64,000 nucleotides of DNA, taken from the NCBI GenBank assembly GCA_943357285.1, contig CALRGJ010000001.1, forward strand, positions 124,001-188,000, written 5' to 3'. Below the pieces are notes generated by a model. That model worked only from the letters and a program-made list of their open reading frames with translations. It was not told where the DNA came from and did no database searches. The DNA is from Candidatus Peribacteria bacterium (GTDB lineage Bacteria; Patescibacteriota; Gracilibacteria; UBA1369; LOWO2-01-FULL-3). Position numbers and translations under genes: made by a program. Shown one piece after another: positions 34,739 to 43,315 of this stretch (position 1 is its first letter; the number at the start of each line of letters is the position of its first letter).

Positions 34739-36745
34739 ATGACTTTAGAACTTCAAAAACAAGAAACAGCCTCGGCGCTTCTTGGACTGGATGCTCCTAC
34801 TGAAAATTTGCGAACAATTTTTGAGAAAATTAATGTTGCCGAGAGTCCACGTGATTTTTTGTATTGCTTAGTGGAATTGCAGAATAGTGGTGTGAGTTTT
34901 GATGCAGCTTTAGAAAGAGTAGCAAATGATCTTTTGCCCAAAAATAGCTTTGATGTTGTGGCAAATATTCTTTCGCTTATTTTTGATAAATTGAATACTG
35001 AAGTTTTGAGTGAGTTGATGGAGGTGGTTGATGAGCCGGCAAGCGTAAGGGCTTTGATAAATTTACTGGCTGTTTTGCAGAGGCATGAAACTGTTTTTTT
35101 TAATTTGGATTTAAATGTAGCTGGGGATGATGGGGTTGGTGAAAGTGAAGATGTAGTGTCACGGTCGGAGGTGGCAAGCTCAGATAGTGAGAAGAGAGTG
35201 AAGCCTACACGAAGATCTCGTTCTAAATTGCCTCCCAAACCTAAGGAAGGTATGCAATTAACAAGTGATGGAGAATATAAAAATTCACCTTCTAAGGACG
35301 TAGTTAGAAGAATGTGGGGAGCTAGGTTGGCTCAAATGATTGCTGCAGATGAGAAAATGGTGGGAGCTAGTTTTCTTAAACGTCCAGCTCAGATTAAAGT
35401 ATTAAGTTTAATGGGAGAGGAGGCTTTGGAATTGCCGATTTACGAGGGATTGGGAATCGATCCAAAACAGATTTGGTCACCTGAATTTAATGGAATTATT
35501 GCAGATAGAATGAAAGCTAGAGTACCATTTAATGTTATAAAGGGAAATTTGTATGATGCTTATGTTGAAACTCATAAAGAGGATCCGTTGAAACGTTTTG
35601 ATGTAATGAATTTGGATTTATGTGCTACTTTTGGCTCTTTTTTTACAACTGAAGATAAGTGGATTTTGTATAAGTTGGCTGATAACTCAGAATTAAGTAT
35701 AAATACTAGAGCGAGACAAGATAAGGTTGATTTGGATGTGGCTGATGGGATATTGGATTCAATGAAAACTTTTTTACCAGAATATCAAAAATATTTTGAT
35801 GCTTTATTGGAGCAAAAGGTGAAGATTTTTCCTGATCCAGAGGTTGCTGCTAACATGGTGCGTCGTCAGATGGGCACTCTTTTTTCATTGATAAGTAGTT
35901 TTCCGTCGCATGCTTTTGATTGTTGTAAAAAGGCAGATGAGCAATACCAGGGAGTTTTTCATGCAGTAAAATTTGTAACGGGTCTAGTGGACTCTGGTCA
36001 ATTTCCATTTAAGGAAGGTGCTGATGCTTACGATAAGGCATTGCATGTGAGTAATTGTGTGTTTTCGCCAGAAATAGCAGAAATATCGAAACAGATGAGT
36101 TTGTCCGCAGATTTAAAAAATATGAAAGAGGCGAGAAGACGTTTACGTGAAAATAAAAAAGTAGAAGGTGGGCGTCAAGAAAACGTTTCTGGTGGTGAGA
36201 TAGACGAGGTTATTCATAGATGTGTTGCTGAACAATTTAAACAATATGGTTTAGATGGTGAGCCGGATCGTAACGATCCAAGGTATTTGCGTGTAGTTGC
36301 TGATTTAAAGTTGATCTGGGTTATGATGGCAACCAGCATGGCTAGCAGATATTCCAATGTTGGGCTGAAAAATGTTTCTTGTGTAACTTATACTCATGAT
36401 CAACATCATACTTTTCAAAATTGGATGATTAGCATACGCAGAAACAGTAAGCCAGTTTCAGTATTAGATACATTGAGAAATGCGCTGGATTCTTTAATTA
36501 ATAATCCGGAAGTTTTTGTTGATGGAAATGCCAATGTCAGGGAGTGGAAGACTAGTGAGCCTAGAAAAATTGATATTCATTCAAGTAGGATTTTAGATTT
36601 GCATAGAGACCATGAGGCTTTTAGAGTAAATAGGAGTATGTCCTATGAAAATAGACCAGAGAGGGCTTCGATTTCTCCAATAGAAAGACTGAAAAGACAA
36701 ACGCGTAGAAAAATTGAAAAGTCTTCTAGAAAGAAGAATAGGTAG
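34739..36745 (+). CDS. Unknown 668-residue protein with a possible Rossmann/methyltransferase-like core
   Basis: No family named with confidence. Residues ~1-125 are helical; ~135-170 are a charged linker ending RRSRSKLPPKPK. Residues ~215-310 read like a nucleotide- or SAM-binding fold: KVLSLMGEEALELPIYEGLG, then FNVIKGNLYDAYVE and FDVMNLDLCATFGSF. That layout (glycine-rich turn, acidic strand end, N-L-D) resembles class I methyltransferases in mobile elements, but this is pattern reading only. The C-terminal ~60 residues are very basic (RQTRRKIEKSSRKKNR), suggesting nucleic-acid binding. It is the second gene of the 33962 operon. Confidence 0.5.
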   Translation: MTLELQKQETASALLGLDAPTENLRTIFEKINVAESPRDFLYCLVELQNSGVSFDAALERVANDLLPKNSFDVVANILSLIFDKLNTEVLSELMEVVDEPASVRALINLLAVLQRHETVFFNLDLNVAGDDGVGESEDVVSRSEVASSDSEKRVKPTRRSRSKLPPKPKEGMQLTSDGEYKNSPSKDVVRRMWGARLAQMIAADEKMVGASFLKRPAQIKVLSLMGEEALELPIYEGLGIDPKQIWSPEFNGIIADRMKARVPFNVIKGNLYDAYVETHKEDPLKRFDVMNLDLCATFGSFFTTEDKWILYKLADNSELSINTRARQDKVDLDVADGILDSMKTFLPEYQKYFDALLEQKVKIFPDPEVAANMVRRQMGTLFSLISSFPSHAFDCCKKADEQYQGVFHAVKFVTGLVDSGQFPFKEGADAYDKALHVSNCVFSPEIAEISKQMSLSADLKNMKEARRRLRENKKVEGGRQENVSGGEIDEVIHRCVAEQFKQYGLDGEPDRNDPRYLRVVADLKLIWVMMATSMASRYSNVGLKNVSCVTYTHDQHHTFQNWMISIRRNSKPVSVLDTLRNALDSLINNPEVFVDGNANVREWKTSEPRKIDIHSSRILDLHRDHEAFRVNRSMSYENRPERASISPIERLKRQTRRKIEKSSRKKNR

Positions 36746-36763
36746 CATATGGAGAAGGAGGAT

Positions 36764-37447
36764 TTATTTGCCTAAAAAGTTAATGCTGAGTTTTTTGTGA
36801 GTGAGGAGTTTATGAGCTGGGAATTCTTTTGCTGATTTTGTAGGTTTTTCGAGTTCGGCAATAATTTCCGGTTTGTTCTTTAAAAGGACGAAGAGATTTT
36901 TTGCTTTAAGGATTATTGGGAAAGTGAGAGTGAGTCTATCTTTTACGGCAAATTCTTTTGTGGTGGTGTGGGCGACTTTTGCCTTACTGGTCAGCTCTTT
37001 TGAATTTGGAAAAAGCGAAGCGGTGTGTCCGTCTGGGCCAATTCCGAGAATGGCGAGGTCGAAAGTTTTTGGTAATTCTTTGGTATATTCTTTAATAGAT
37101 TTTTCTATTGGTAGAGTAGTGTCAAAAAAATGAAAATGGATATTTTTTGTAGAAGGATTCTGTGATGATTCTAAAATGGAAAAGGCTTCCGTAATCATTT
37201 TTTGATTGGAATCTTCGTTACTGGCTGGAACGTAGCGTTCATCAACTTGGTAAAAATGAATAGGATTTGAAAAGGGCATGAAGCTTAGTTTTTTGGCTAA
37301 GGATGCATATATTTCCTTCGGAGTGTTGCCGCCACTGAGGGCGATATTGACGCGTGTTTTTTTCCCGTTGCCTCGACAAATTTTTAAAATAAAATCTGCA
37401 GAAACATTAGTGAAGTCGTGGGGTCTAGTAATTGTTTGGAGTTTCAT
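36764..37447 (-). CDS. pgl: 6-phosphogluconolactonase
   Basis: Hydrolyses 6-phosphogluconolactone, the second step of the oxidative pentose phosphate pathway. The 227-residue DevB-type protein has the family motifs ALSGGNTPKEIYASL, QVDERYVPASNEDSNQKM and LAILGIGPDGHTASLFP. It lies 5 bp downstream of zwf, whose product makes its substrate, so the two form one operon. Confidence 0.95.
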   Translation of the reverse strand: MKLQTITRPHDFTNVSADFILKICRGNGKKTRVNIALSGGNTPKEIYASLAKKLSFMPFSNPIHFYQVDERYVPASNEDSNQKMITEAFSILESSQNPSTKNIHFHFFDTTLPIEKSIKEYTKELPKTFDLAILGIGPDGHTASLFPNSKELTSKAKVAHTTTKEFAVKDRLTLTFPIILKAKNLFVLLKNKPEIIAELEKPTKSAKEFPAHKLLTHKKLSINFLGK

Positions 37448-37452
37448 GAGTG

Positions 37453-38883
37453 TCAGTGTATATCAAACCATTTGAAATCGTCTATAGAGGTGAGCTGATC
37501 TTGTGATTCTGGACCTGGTGAAAAATCTACATATTTTTCCGGTTTCAATTTGGATTTTTCAATGAAAGCCAGAATTGTGTCTGTAATTTCCCAAGTTGCA
37601 ATTATTTCCTCAAAGCTCAAGAAGTGTAGACGACGTTTTCTTATCACGTCGAGGAGAAGCATGGCATGTTCAGGTAGACAGTCGTCGCCAGTGCAGCTAA
37701 GAGTGTCGGAAGTGGTAATTTCTTGATAATGAGAAGTTTGCCCCTGTTTATTTACGAGACGAATATTTATTCTTTCTTCAGGTTGTAATTCAAAAATTAA
37801 ACGATTTGGTTCTTCTTCTTTTGGTTGGAAAGCGAACTTTTTTAATTCGACTACAACGTAGGTATGTTTCTCGTGAAGTTTTTTTCCAGTACGAATATAA
37901 ATTGGAGTTTTGTACCAACTTTCACGGTCGATAAAAAGCCTCATGGCTGAGAAAGTTTCGGTTTTTGAGTTTTTTGGAATATCTTTTTCTTCGATGTAAC
38001 TTTCGTATTGGCCGAGGACAATATTTTTCTTTGATTCAATGAATTTTAAGGCTGATAAAATGCTGTATTTTTCGCGATGTAAACTCGCAGCATTTTCGGT
38101 GATTGGAATGGACATTGTGATGAGCGCGAGAATTTGGAGAAGGTGAGATTGCACCATGTCTTTAATGGTTCCAACTTGGTCAAAATATCCGGCACGAGTA
38201 GTCACACCAATTTTTTCAAAAGCGGTGATTTGGATGTTTGAAACTTCTGGACCTTTCATCATCATGTTTATAAGACGATTGGAATGACGAAGGTGAAGAA
38301 GGCTTTGTACTGCGCCTTTTCCGAGATAGTGGTCTAGTAGGTATACATTTTCTTCTTTGAAATAACGAGCCACAAAGTGGAAAAGTTCACGCGCTGATTC
38401 TGTATCTTCGCCAAAAGGTTTTTCTAAAATTAAACGAAGATCTTCATTTTCGTGACGTTTTGTTTCACCGAGATTTTCGATGATGTCTTGAAAAACTTGA
38501 GGAGGAACTGAAAAATACGCCAGAGTGGTAATCTCTTTATTGCTAGTAATTTTGCTTAAATATTTGCGGAGATTTTTGAAGTCTTCGAGTTTATTGTATT
38601 GTCCGGAAACGTAGCTGACACGAGATGTCAGATCTTTGAGAATTTTTTCGTTGAGATCTTTTGGATGTTTTTTAAAGTGATTTTTAATGCTGTCGGAAAA
38701 TTCTTTTTGGAAAACTTCTTTTTCTATTTTTGTCCTGGCGTAGCCAACAATATAGTATTCTTTTGGAAGACGTTTTTGTTCAACCATGCTGTAGAGAGCC
38801 GGAAAAAGTTTTAATTTTGCCAAATCTCCGGAAGCACCAAAGATTACGAGAGCGAAAGGTTTTTCAATGCGATATGAATTCAT
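37453..38883 (-). CDS. zwf: Glucose-6-phosphate 1-dehydrogenase
   Basis: First oxidative step of the pentose phosphate pathway, producing NADPH. The 476-residue protein has the dinucleotide motif FGASGDLAKLKLFPALYSM near residues 14-32 and the active-site segment LLDHYLGKGAVQSLLHLRHS. The usual DHYLGKE is DHYLGKG here, with the catalytic Lys kept. The gene is followed by pgl. A minus-strand TATAAT (38912-38907) lies ~24 bp before the ATG, but its -35 is weak. Confidence 0.95.
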   Translation of the reverse strand: MNSYRIEKPFALVIFGASGDLAKLKLFPALYSMVEQKRLPKEYYIVGYARTKIEKEVFQKEFSDSIKNHFKKHPKDLNEKILKDLTSRVSYVSGQYNKLEDFKNLRKYLSKITSNKEITTLAYFSVPPQVFQDIIENLGETKRHENEDLRLILEKPFGEDTESARELFHFVARYFKEENVYLLDHYLGKGAVQSLLHLRHSNRLINMMMKGPEVSNIQITAFEKIGVTTRAGYFDQVGTIKDMVQSHLLQILALITMSIPITENAASLHREKYSILSALKFIESKKNIVLGQYESYIEEKDIPKNSKTETFSAMRLFIDRESWYKTPIYIRTGKKLHEKHTYVVVELKKFAFQPKEEEPNRLIFELQPEERINIRLVNKQGQTSHYQEITTSDTLSCTGDDCLPEHAMLLLDVIRKRRLHFLSFEEIIATWEITDTILAFIEKSKLKPEKYVDFSPGPESQDQLTSIDDFKWFDIH

Positions 38884-38943
38884 AAATGAGGTGAAGAAAC
38901 ATTTTTATTATAGACTTTTTGATAAATTGATAAAGTAATTTTA

Positions 38944-38972
38944 TTGACGTTTATTGGAAATCGGAATATCAA
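38944..38972 (+). promoter_or_regulatory. Promoter of the argF leader
   Basis: -35 TTGACG (38944-38949) and -10 TATCAA (38967-38972), 17 bp apart. Transcription would start a few nucleotides before the leader-peptide ATG at 38983. An overlapping pair TTTATT/TAATAT (38950-38955, 38973-38978) is an alternative. Confidence 0.6.
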
Positions 38973-38982
38973 TAATATCGCA

Positions 38983-39054
38983 ATGAATACACAAATCTCT
39001 CAAATCATAGTTAATCGCCGCCGCAGCACCGATACATCTCGGAAGCTGCGCTAA
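38983..39054 (+). CDS. Arginine-rich leader peptide of argF
   Basis: A 23-codon open frame from ATG to TAA, beginning MNTQISQIIV and ending NRRRSTDTSRKLR. Five of 23 residues are Arg, including three successive CGC codons at 39016-39024. It lies between a promoter and an intrinsic terminator and ends 83 bp before argF, the gene for an arginine-pathway enzyme. The placement is that of an attenuation leader peptide: slow translation of the Arg codons would report arginyl-tRNA shortage. Coding status is inferred from this arrangement; it is too short for composition tests. Confidence 0.75.
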   Translation: MNTQISQIIVNRRRSTDTSRKLR

Positions 39055-39109
39055 ACGCGTGTAACAAAATTTTCAACCAATAGCTTCCGGGGTGATCCCC
39101 GGTTTTTTT
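39022..39109 (+). promoter_or_regulatory. Attenuator RNA structures upstream of argF
   Basis: Four segments fit classical attenuation. Segment 1, CGCAGC (39022-39027, beginning with the last of the three consecutive CGC Arg codons), pairs with GCTGCG (39045-39050). Segment 2, CTCGGAAGCT (39038-39047), pairs over 10 bp (one G-U) with segment 3, AGCTTCCGGG (39082-39091). Segment 3 overlaps the terminator arm CCGGGG (39087-39092), which pairs with CCCCGG (39097-39102) before seven T. Stalling at the Arg codons would free segment 2 and favour antitermination; reaching the stop codon would mask segment 2 and favour termination. Confidence 0.8.
39087..39109 (+). terminator. argF leader terminator
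   Basis: CCGGGG-TGAT-CCCCGG followed by TTTTTTT, 28 bp before the argF ATG. It reads only toward argF. Confidence 0.9.
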
Positions 39110-39137
39110 ATATATTTTATTTTTTAATTTCTAGTTT

Positions 39138-40103
39138 ATGAAAAAAGATCTCACAAAAATTACTGACTTGAGTCAGCAGGAAATTATGGAAATTGTTGGC
39201 ATGGCTTTTCGTTATAAGAATGGGGAATTAGGCACTGGTGAAAGTGGGCAGGCTTTGAAGGGAAAAGTGGTGGCGATGGTTTTTGAAAAGCCTTCCCTTA
39301 GGACAAAAGTGGCTTTCGAAGTGGCGACTGCCAAGCTCGGTGGCATTCCGGTTTACCTCACCAGTGGCCAGATTATGGCTAGTGGCAATAATGAAAAAGG
39401 TCGTGAATCTATTCCGGATATTGCCAAAAATTTGGAGAGATTTGCCGATCTAATTTTGGCGAGAGTTTATAGTCACAGCACTATTCAAGAAATTGGTGAT
39501 GCAGTGAAAATTCCGCTGATAAATGCGCTCTGCGATAAGCATCATCCTACTCAGGCTTTGGCTGACTTGATGGCGATTATTTGGCACAAATGTGGTGGCA
39601 AATTTGATGCTGAAAAATTGAGGAAAATGAAAGTTGCTTTTGTCGGTGATGGAAATAATGTGGCTACTTCTCTCATGCAAATTTGCGCGATGGTGGGAAT
39701 AAATTTTTCTGTCGCATCGCCAAAAGGTTATGAAATTTCTCAAGAAGCTTATGAGGAAATTTATGAACAGAAACTTGCGAATGAGGTGTCTGTGGAGTTT
39801 TGTGAAAATCCTGCGGAAGCGGTGGAAAATGCTGATGTCACTTATACCGACACTTTTATTTCCATGGGTGAAGAGCATTTAAAAGTTGAGAAAATGAAGG
39901 CTTTTCACGGTTATCAGGTAAATAAGTCTTTGCTGGATTTCGCTAAGACAGATGCCATTTTTATGCATTGTTTGCCGGCGCATAGGGGAGAGGAAGTGAC
40001 TGATGAAGTCATGGATTCAAAGCAGTCGGTAATTTTTGATCAGGCGGAATGCAGGATGCATATCGCTAAAGCTTTATTAACATTTTACTTACAAAAAATA
40101 TGA
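39138..40103 (+). CDS. argF: Ornithine carbamoyltransferase
   Basis: Makes citrulline from ornithine and carbamoyl phosphate. The 321-residue protein has the carbamoyl-phosphate motif FEKPSLRTKVAFEVA near residues 49-63 (S-x-R-T), HHPTQALADLMAI near 135, the ornithine-loop TFISMGEE and the catalytic MHCLPAHRGEEVTDEVMD. The SMG and HCLP motifs favour ornithine over aspartate as substrate. It is preceded by the arginine leader attenuator. Its TGA overlaps the ATG of the next gene (ATGA), giving translational coupling. No other arginine biosynthesis gene is in the window. Confidence 0.93.
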   Translation: MKKDLTKITDLSQQEIMEIVGMAFRYKNGELGTGESGQALKGKVVAMVFEKPSLRTKVAFEVATAKLGGIPVYLTSGQIMASGNNEKGRESIPDIAKNLERFADLILARVYSHSTIQEIGDAVKIPLINALCDKHHPTQALADLMAIIWHKCGGKFDAEKLRKMKVAFVGDGNNVATSLMQICAMVGINFSVASPKGYEISQEAYEEIYEQKLANEVSVEFCENPAEAVENADVTYTDTFISMGEEHLKVEKMKAFHGYQVNKSLLDFAKTDAIFMHCLPAHRGEEVTDEVMDSKQSVIFDQAECRMHIAKALLTFYLQKI

Positions 40104-41047
40104 CAAATTTAAAAATATTAAATGAGGTTGAGGAAGTGCAGGAAGGAGTGCCGCAGTACGTGTGGCAATTTCATGGTGAAGAGCCGGGGCCGACGGTGAC
40201 GGTGATGGGAGGGCTTCATGGAAATGAGACGGTGGGGATTGATGTGGTGGAAAAATTGCTCGCGGTGGTGAGAGAAAAAATTAAGATTGGTATGGTGAAT
40301 ATTATTATTGGAAATCCGGCGGCTGCTGAGGCTGGAAAAAGGTTTATTGATAAAGATGCAAATAGGTTATGGGGAGGAAAGTTGGTGAATATTCCTGAGC
40401 AGGATAGGGTGGAGGAATTGAAGCCGTTTTTAGCGCAGTCAGATTTGATGCTGGATTTGCATTCGACGATAAAGCCTGTGAGTGAGCCATTTTTGGTCGT
40501 TCCTTCTTTTGATCATGAATTGGTTGATACTATCCAGACTCTTGGAATTAGAAAAATTATAACCGGAGAAGGATTGAAATTGCCTGACAATGATCCGATA
40601 GAGTCAGATCTTTTCACAGTAGCGAATGGGGGACTTGGTGTGACGATTGAGGCTGGGTGGCAGGAGGATAATAATTTGGTGGATAAGACGATGGATTCGG
40701 TGCTGAGGGCTTTGGAAGAGGTGGGTATTTTCGAAAAAGATTCTTTGGCCAAACATAATCAGGCTGAGGTCGTGGAGACTTTTGAAATTTGGAATGCTTA
40801 TAGTGCTATTTTTCCTAGGGTTAATTTTCAATTTCCAGATGGTAAGGAATGGCAAAACTATGACGTTGTAAAAAAAGGAGAAATTATCGGCTATGAAAAT
40901 GGTGAGCCAGTGGTTGCTGAAAAAGATTCCAGACTTTTGTTTCCAAAATCTAATAACCAAATTGTAACAGGTGAGAGGGCCTGCATTTTGCTTGATATGA
41001 AGCCACAATATCTTGATAAAGATTCTCTACCACTCAGTGTGAAATGA
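40100..41047 (+). CDS. Succinylglutamate desuccinylase/aspartoacylase-family zinc hydrolase
   Basis: The 315-residue protein fits the AstE/AspA (M14-like) family: zinc ligands in GGLHGNETVG (His40, Glu43) and LMLDLHSTIKP (His121), substrate-binding KDANRLW near 85-91, and a candidate catalytic Glu in TIEAGW. Members remove acyl groups from N-acyl amino acids. The 4-bp overlap with argF and shared attenuator suggest it acts on an N-acylated arginine-pathway intermediate, for example releasing ornithine or citrulline; that is inference. The 3' end overlaps convergent gnd by 21 bp. Confidence 0.8.
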   Translation: MTNLKILNEVEEVQEGVPQYVWQFHGEEPGPTVTVMGGLHGNETVGIDVVEKLLAVVREKIKIGMVNIIIGNPAAAEAGKRFIDKDANRLWGGKLVNIPEQDRVEELKPFLAQSDLMLDLHSTIKPVSEPFLVVPSFDHELVDTIQTLGIRKIITGEGLKLPDNDPIESDLFTVANGGLGVTIEAGWQEDNNLVDKTMDSVLRALEEVGIFEKDSLAKHNQAEVVETFEIWNAYSAIFPRVNFQFPDGKEWQNYDVVKKGEIIGYENGEPVVAEKDSRLLFPKSNNQIVTGERACILLDMKPQYLDKDSLPLSVK

Positions 41048-42448
41048 GCCTTCTTTATCCGTTCTTTCGTAGCCGTGTGCGCCGAAGAAGTCGCGTTGTG
41101 CCTGAATTAAATTCTGAGGCAGACGCGCTTTGGCGTATGAATCGTAATAATTCAGAGTGGCGTAAAAAGCAGGAACGGGAATGCCATTCTCTAGAGAAAG
41201 TGACATGAGTTTGCGCCAAAATTTTTGTTTATCTCCACCGAGATTTTTCATGATTTTTGTGAAGATTTTTCCTGACGCTTTTTGATCCTTACCGAGAGCG
41301 ATGGCGAGGTCTTTCAAGTATGTTGAACGAATGATGCAGCCACCCTGCCAGATGCGAATGATTTCTGCGTAGTTTAGATTCCATTTGTATTCTCTGTCTG
41401 CTTTTACAATGAGGCCGAGACCTTGTTCGTAGCAGAGAATGGTGGAGAGCTCGAGAGCGTCTTCAACTTGCTTGATGAGTTTTTTCTTTGCTGCTGGGCT
41501 GAGTTTTGTCTTTGAAGTTTTTAATGTGAAAAATTGTTGGCACATTGTGCGACCACTTGTGTCGCCGGAAACGATACGAGCGTCGACTGCAACATTGATG
41601 GTAGGGCTGTAAATGCCTAAGTCATGCGCAATTTCAGTGGTCCATTTGCCGGTGCCTTTTTGGCCGGCGGCGTCTTTGATGTAGTCGATGATGAATTTTC
41701 CGTCCTCTTTTTTATTAAAAATTTTCGTAGTTATTTCTATGAGAAAAGATTTGAGATTGGAATTTTTATTGTAGCCTGCAAATATTTTTGAAAGTTCCGG
41801 ATTTGTGAATTTTCCTATGGTTTTCAAGATGTCGTAGCTCTCTGCGAGAATTTGCATAATGGCGTATTCTATTCCGTTGTGGACCATTTTTACAAAGTGT
41901 CCGCTGCCGAGGTCGCCGATGTGAATGACGCAAGGTTTTCCAGCAAAATCTTTTGCGGCAACTTTTTCAAAAATTGGACGAATCTTTTCCCACGCTGCTT
42001 TGCTTCCGCCTGGCATAAGAGATGGACCGTGAAGAGCACCTTCTTCACCACCGGAAATTCCGCAGCCAATGAAATTTAGGCCTTGGGAGGCGAGGGCATT
42101 TTGTCTTCTTTCGGTATCTTTGAAATGAGAATTTCCACAATCAATGATGATGTCGTTTTTGTCTAAGAGTGTAGCTAATTCAGTTATCATGTCATCGACT
42201 GGTTGGCCGGCTTTTACGAGTAAAATGATTTTGCGAGGAGTTTCTAGGCTGGCGACAAATTCTTTGAGAGTTTTACTGCCGTGTAATTTGTCTTTCGATT
42301 CTTTGCCAAAATCCTGAATGAACTTTTCGGTTTTTTCAGTGGTGCGATTAAATACGCTGATATGGAATCCTTTATTCGCAATATTGCGGGCGAGATTTGC
42401 ACCCATTGTTGCGAGACCTACTAAACCAATGGTTGATTTTGCTGACAT
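41027..42448 (-). CDS. gnd: 6-phosphogluconate dehydrogenase
   Basis: Oxidative decarboxylation of 6-phosphogluconate to ribulose 5-phosphate with NADPH formation. The 473-residue protein has the nucleotide-binding GLATMGANLARNIANKG, the substrate signature CGISGGEEGALHGPSLMPGG and the catalytic Lys region GSGHFVKMVHNGIEYAIMQ. Length matches the long (dimeric) form. It lies 9 bp downstream of the LOG-family gene on the same strand, about 3.5 kb from zwf and pgl. Confidence 0.96.
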   Translation of the reverse strand: MSAKSTIGLVGLATMGANLARNIANKGFHISVFNRTTEKTEKFIQDFGKESKDKLHGSKTLKEFVASLETPRKIILLVKAGQPVDDMITELATLLDKNDIIIDCGNSHFKDTERRQNALASQGLNFIGCGISGGEEGALHGPSLMPGGSKAAWEKIRPIFEKVAAKDFAGKPCVIHIGDLGSGHFVKMVHNGIEYAIMQILAESYDILKTIGKFTNPELSKIFAGYNKNSNLKSFLIEITTKIFNKKEDGKFIIDYIKDAAGQKGTGKWTTEIAHDLGIYSPTINVAVDARIVSGDTSGRTMCQQFFTLKTSKTKLSPAAKKKLIKQVEDALELSTILCYEQGLGLIVKADREYKWNLNYAEIIRIWQGGCIIRSTYLKDLAIALGKDQKASGKIFTKIMKNLGGDKQKFWRKLMSLSLENGIPVPAFYATLNYYDSYAKARLPQNLIQAQRDFFGAHGYERTDKEGSFHTEW

Positions 42449-42457
42449 ATATTATTG

Positions 42458-43138
42458 TTATCTCTTGAGGTAATTATTGTTATATTTGCCTTTGCCTTTT
42501 GCGAACTCTTCGTGTGTTTTCATAATTATTTTCATGGCTGCGCGATTGTCTTTTACTACGTGTACACATTCCATTTCTTCTGGACTGATTAATTCTTGTT
42601 TGAGAGGATATTTTTTTACCCATTTCATCAATTGTTTCCACATTTTTCCTACTAGAATAATCGGGATTGGATGAATGTGTTTAACTTGAATTAGTTGCCA
42701 TGTGTAGAAAAATTCCAAGCAGCTGCCGACACCACCAGGCATCACTACTACTACGCTGGATAGAGCCATGAAGTTGTCTAAGCGATCGGAAAATTTGGCG
42801 AAATGTTTAGCAAGGTCCAGATGGGCGTTGTCATCTTGTTCGTGTGGAAGTTTTATTGCTAAACCGATTGAATCGGAGGAATTTTCTTTGTCTCCCGCTT
42901 CGTGTCCAGCGTTTGCGGCTTCCATTAAACCTGGACCACCACCAGTAATTACATCAAAGTGGTGTTTCCCTAAATCTTTAGCTAAATCAAAAACTTGTTT
43001 ATAAGTTTTATCACTTGATTGGATACGCGCTGAACCAAAAATGGTCACGCGGAAATCGCGACGTTTTAGCTCATTGCGAAAAGTATGAGCACGATTAGCC
43101 TTAGCTTTTGCTGCTTTTTTTGTGATTTTTTTTGCCAT
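42458..43138 (-). CDS. LOG-family protein (nucleotide 5'-monophosphate phosphoribohydrolase-like)
   Basis: The 226-residue protein contains the LOG/TIGR00730 motifs: GGGPGLMEAANAGHEAG near residues 65-81 and MPGGVGSCLEFFYTWQL near 135-151, the Rossmann phosphate-binding and catalytic PGG-x-G-[ST]-x-x-E pattern. Characterised members release ribose 5-phosphate from nucleotide monophosphates; some have other roles. A basic N-terminal extension (KKITKKAAKAKANRAHTF) precedes the domain. Coupling with gnd at 9 bp suggests a link to ribose phosphate metabolism. Confidence 0.85.
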   Translation of the reverse strand: MAKKITKKAAKAKANRAHTFRNELKRRDFRVTIFGSARIQSSDKTYKQVFDLAKDLGKHHFDVITGGGPGLMEAANAGHEAGDKENSSDSIGLAIKLPHEQDDNAHLDLAKHFAKFSDRLDNFMALSSVVVVMPGGVGSCLEFFYTWQLIQVKHIHPIPIILVGKMWKQLMKWVKKYPLKQELISPEEMECVHVVKDNRAAMKIIMKTHEEFAKGKGKYNNNYLKR

Positions 43139-43315
43139 GAGGAAGGAGGAGGTTATTTTCTATTAGCTATTCTAACAAATTGCTTGAAAAAATATAAGAT
43201 TAATTAGCCATGATTTTTTCACTTTCGTAAACATGTTTTACCGTTTTGTCGTTGTGCTGAGTGGTTTATTTCTGTTAGTTTTCCCTCCTTAGTTATATTT
43301 AAGACAATTTTGGTC

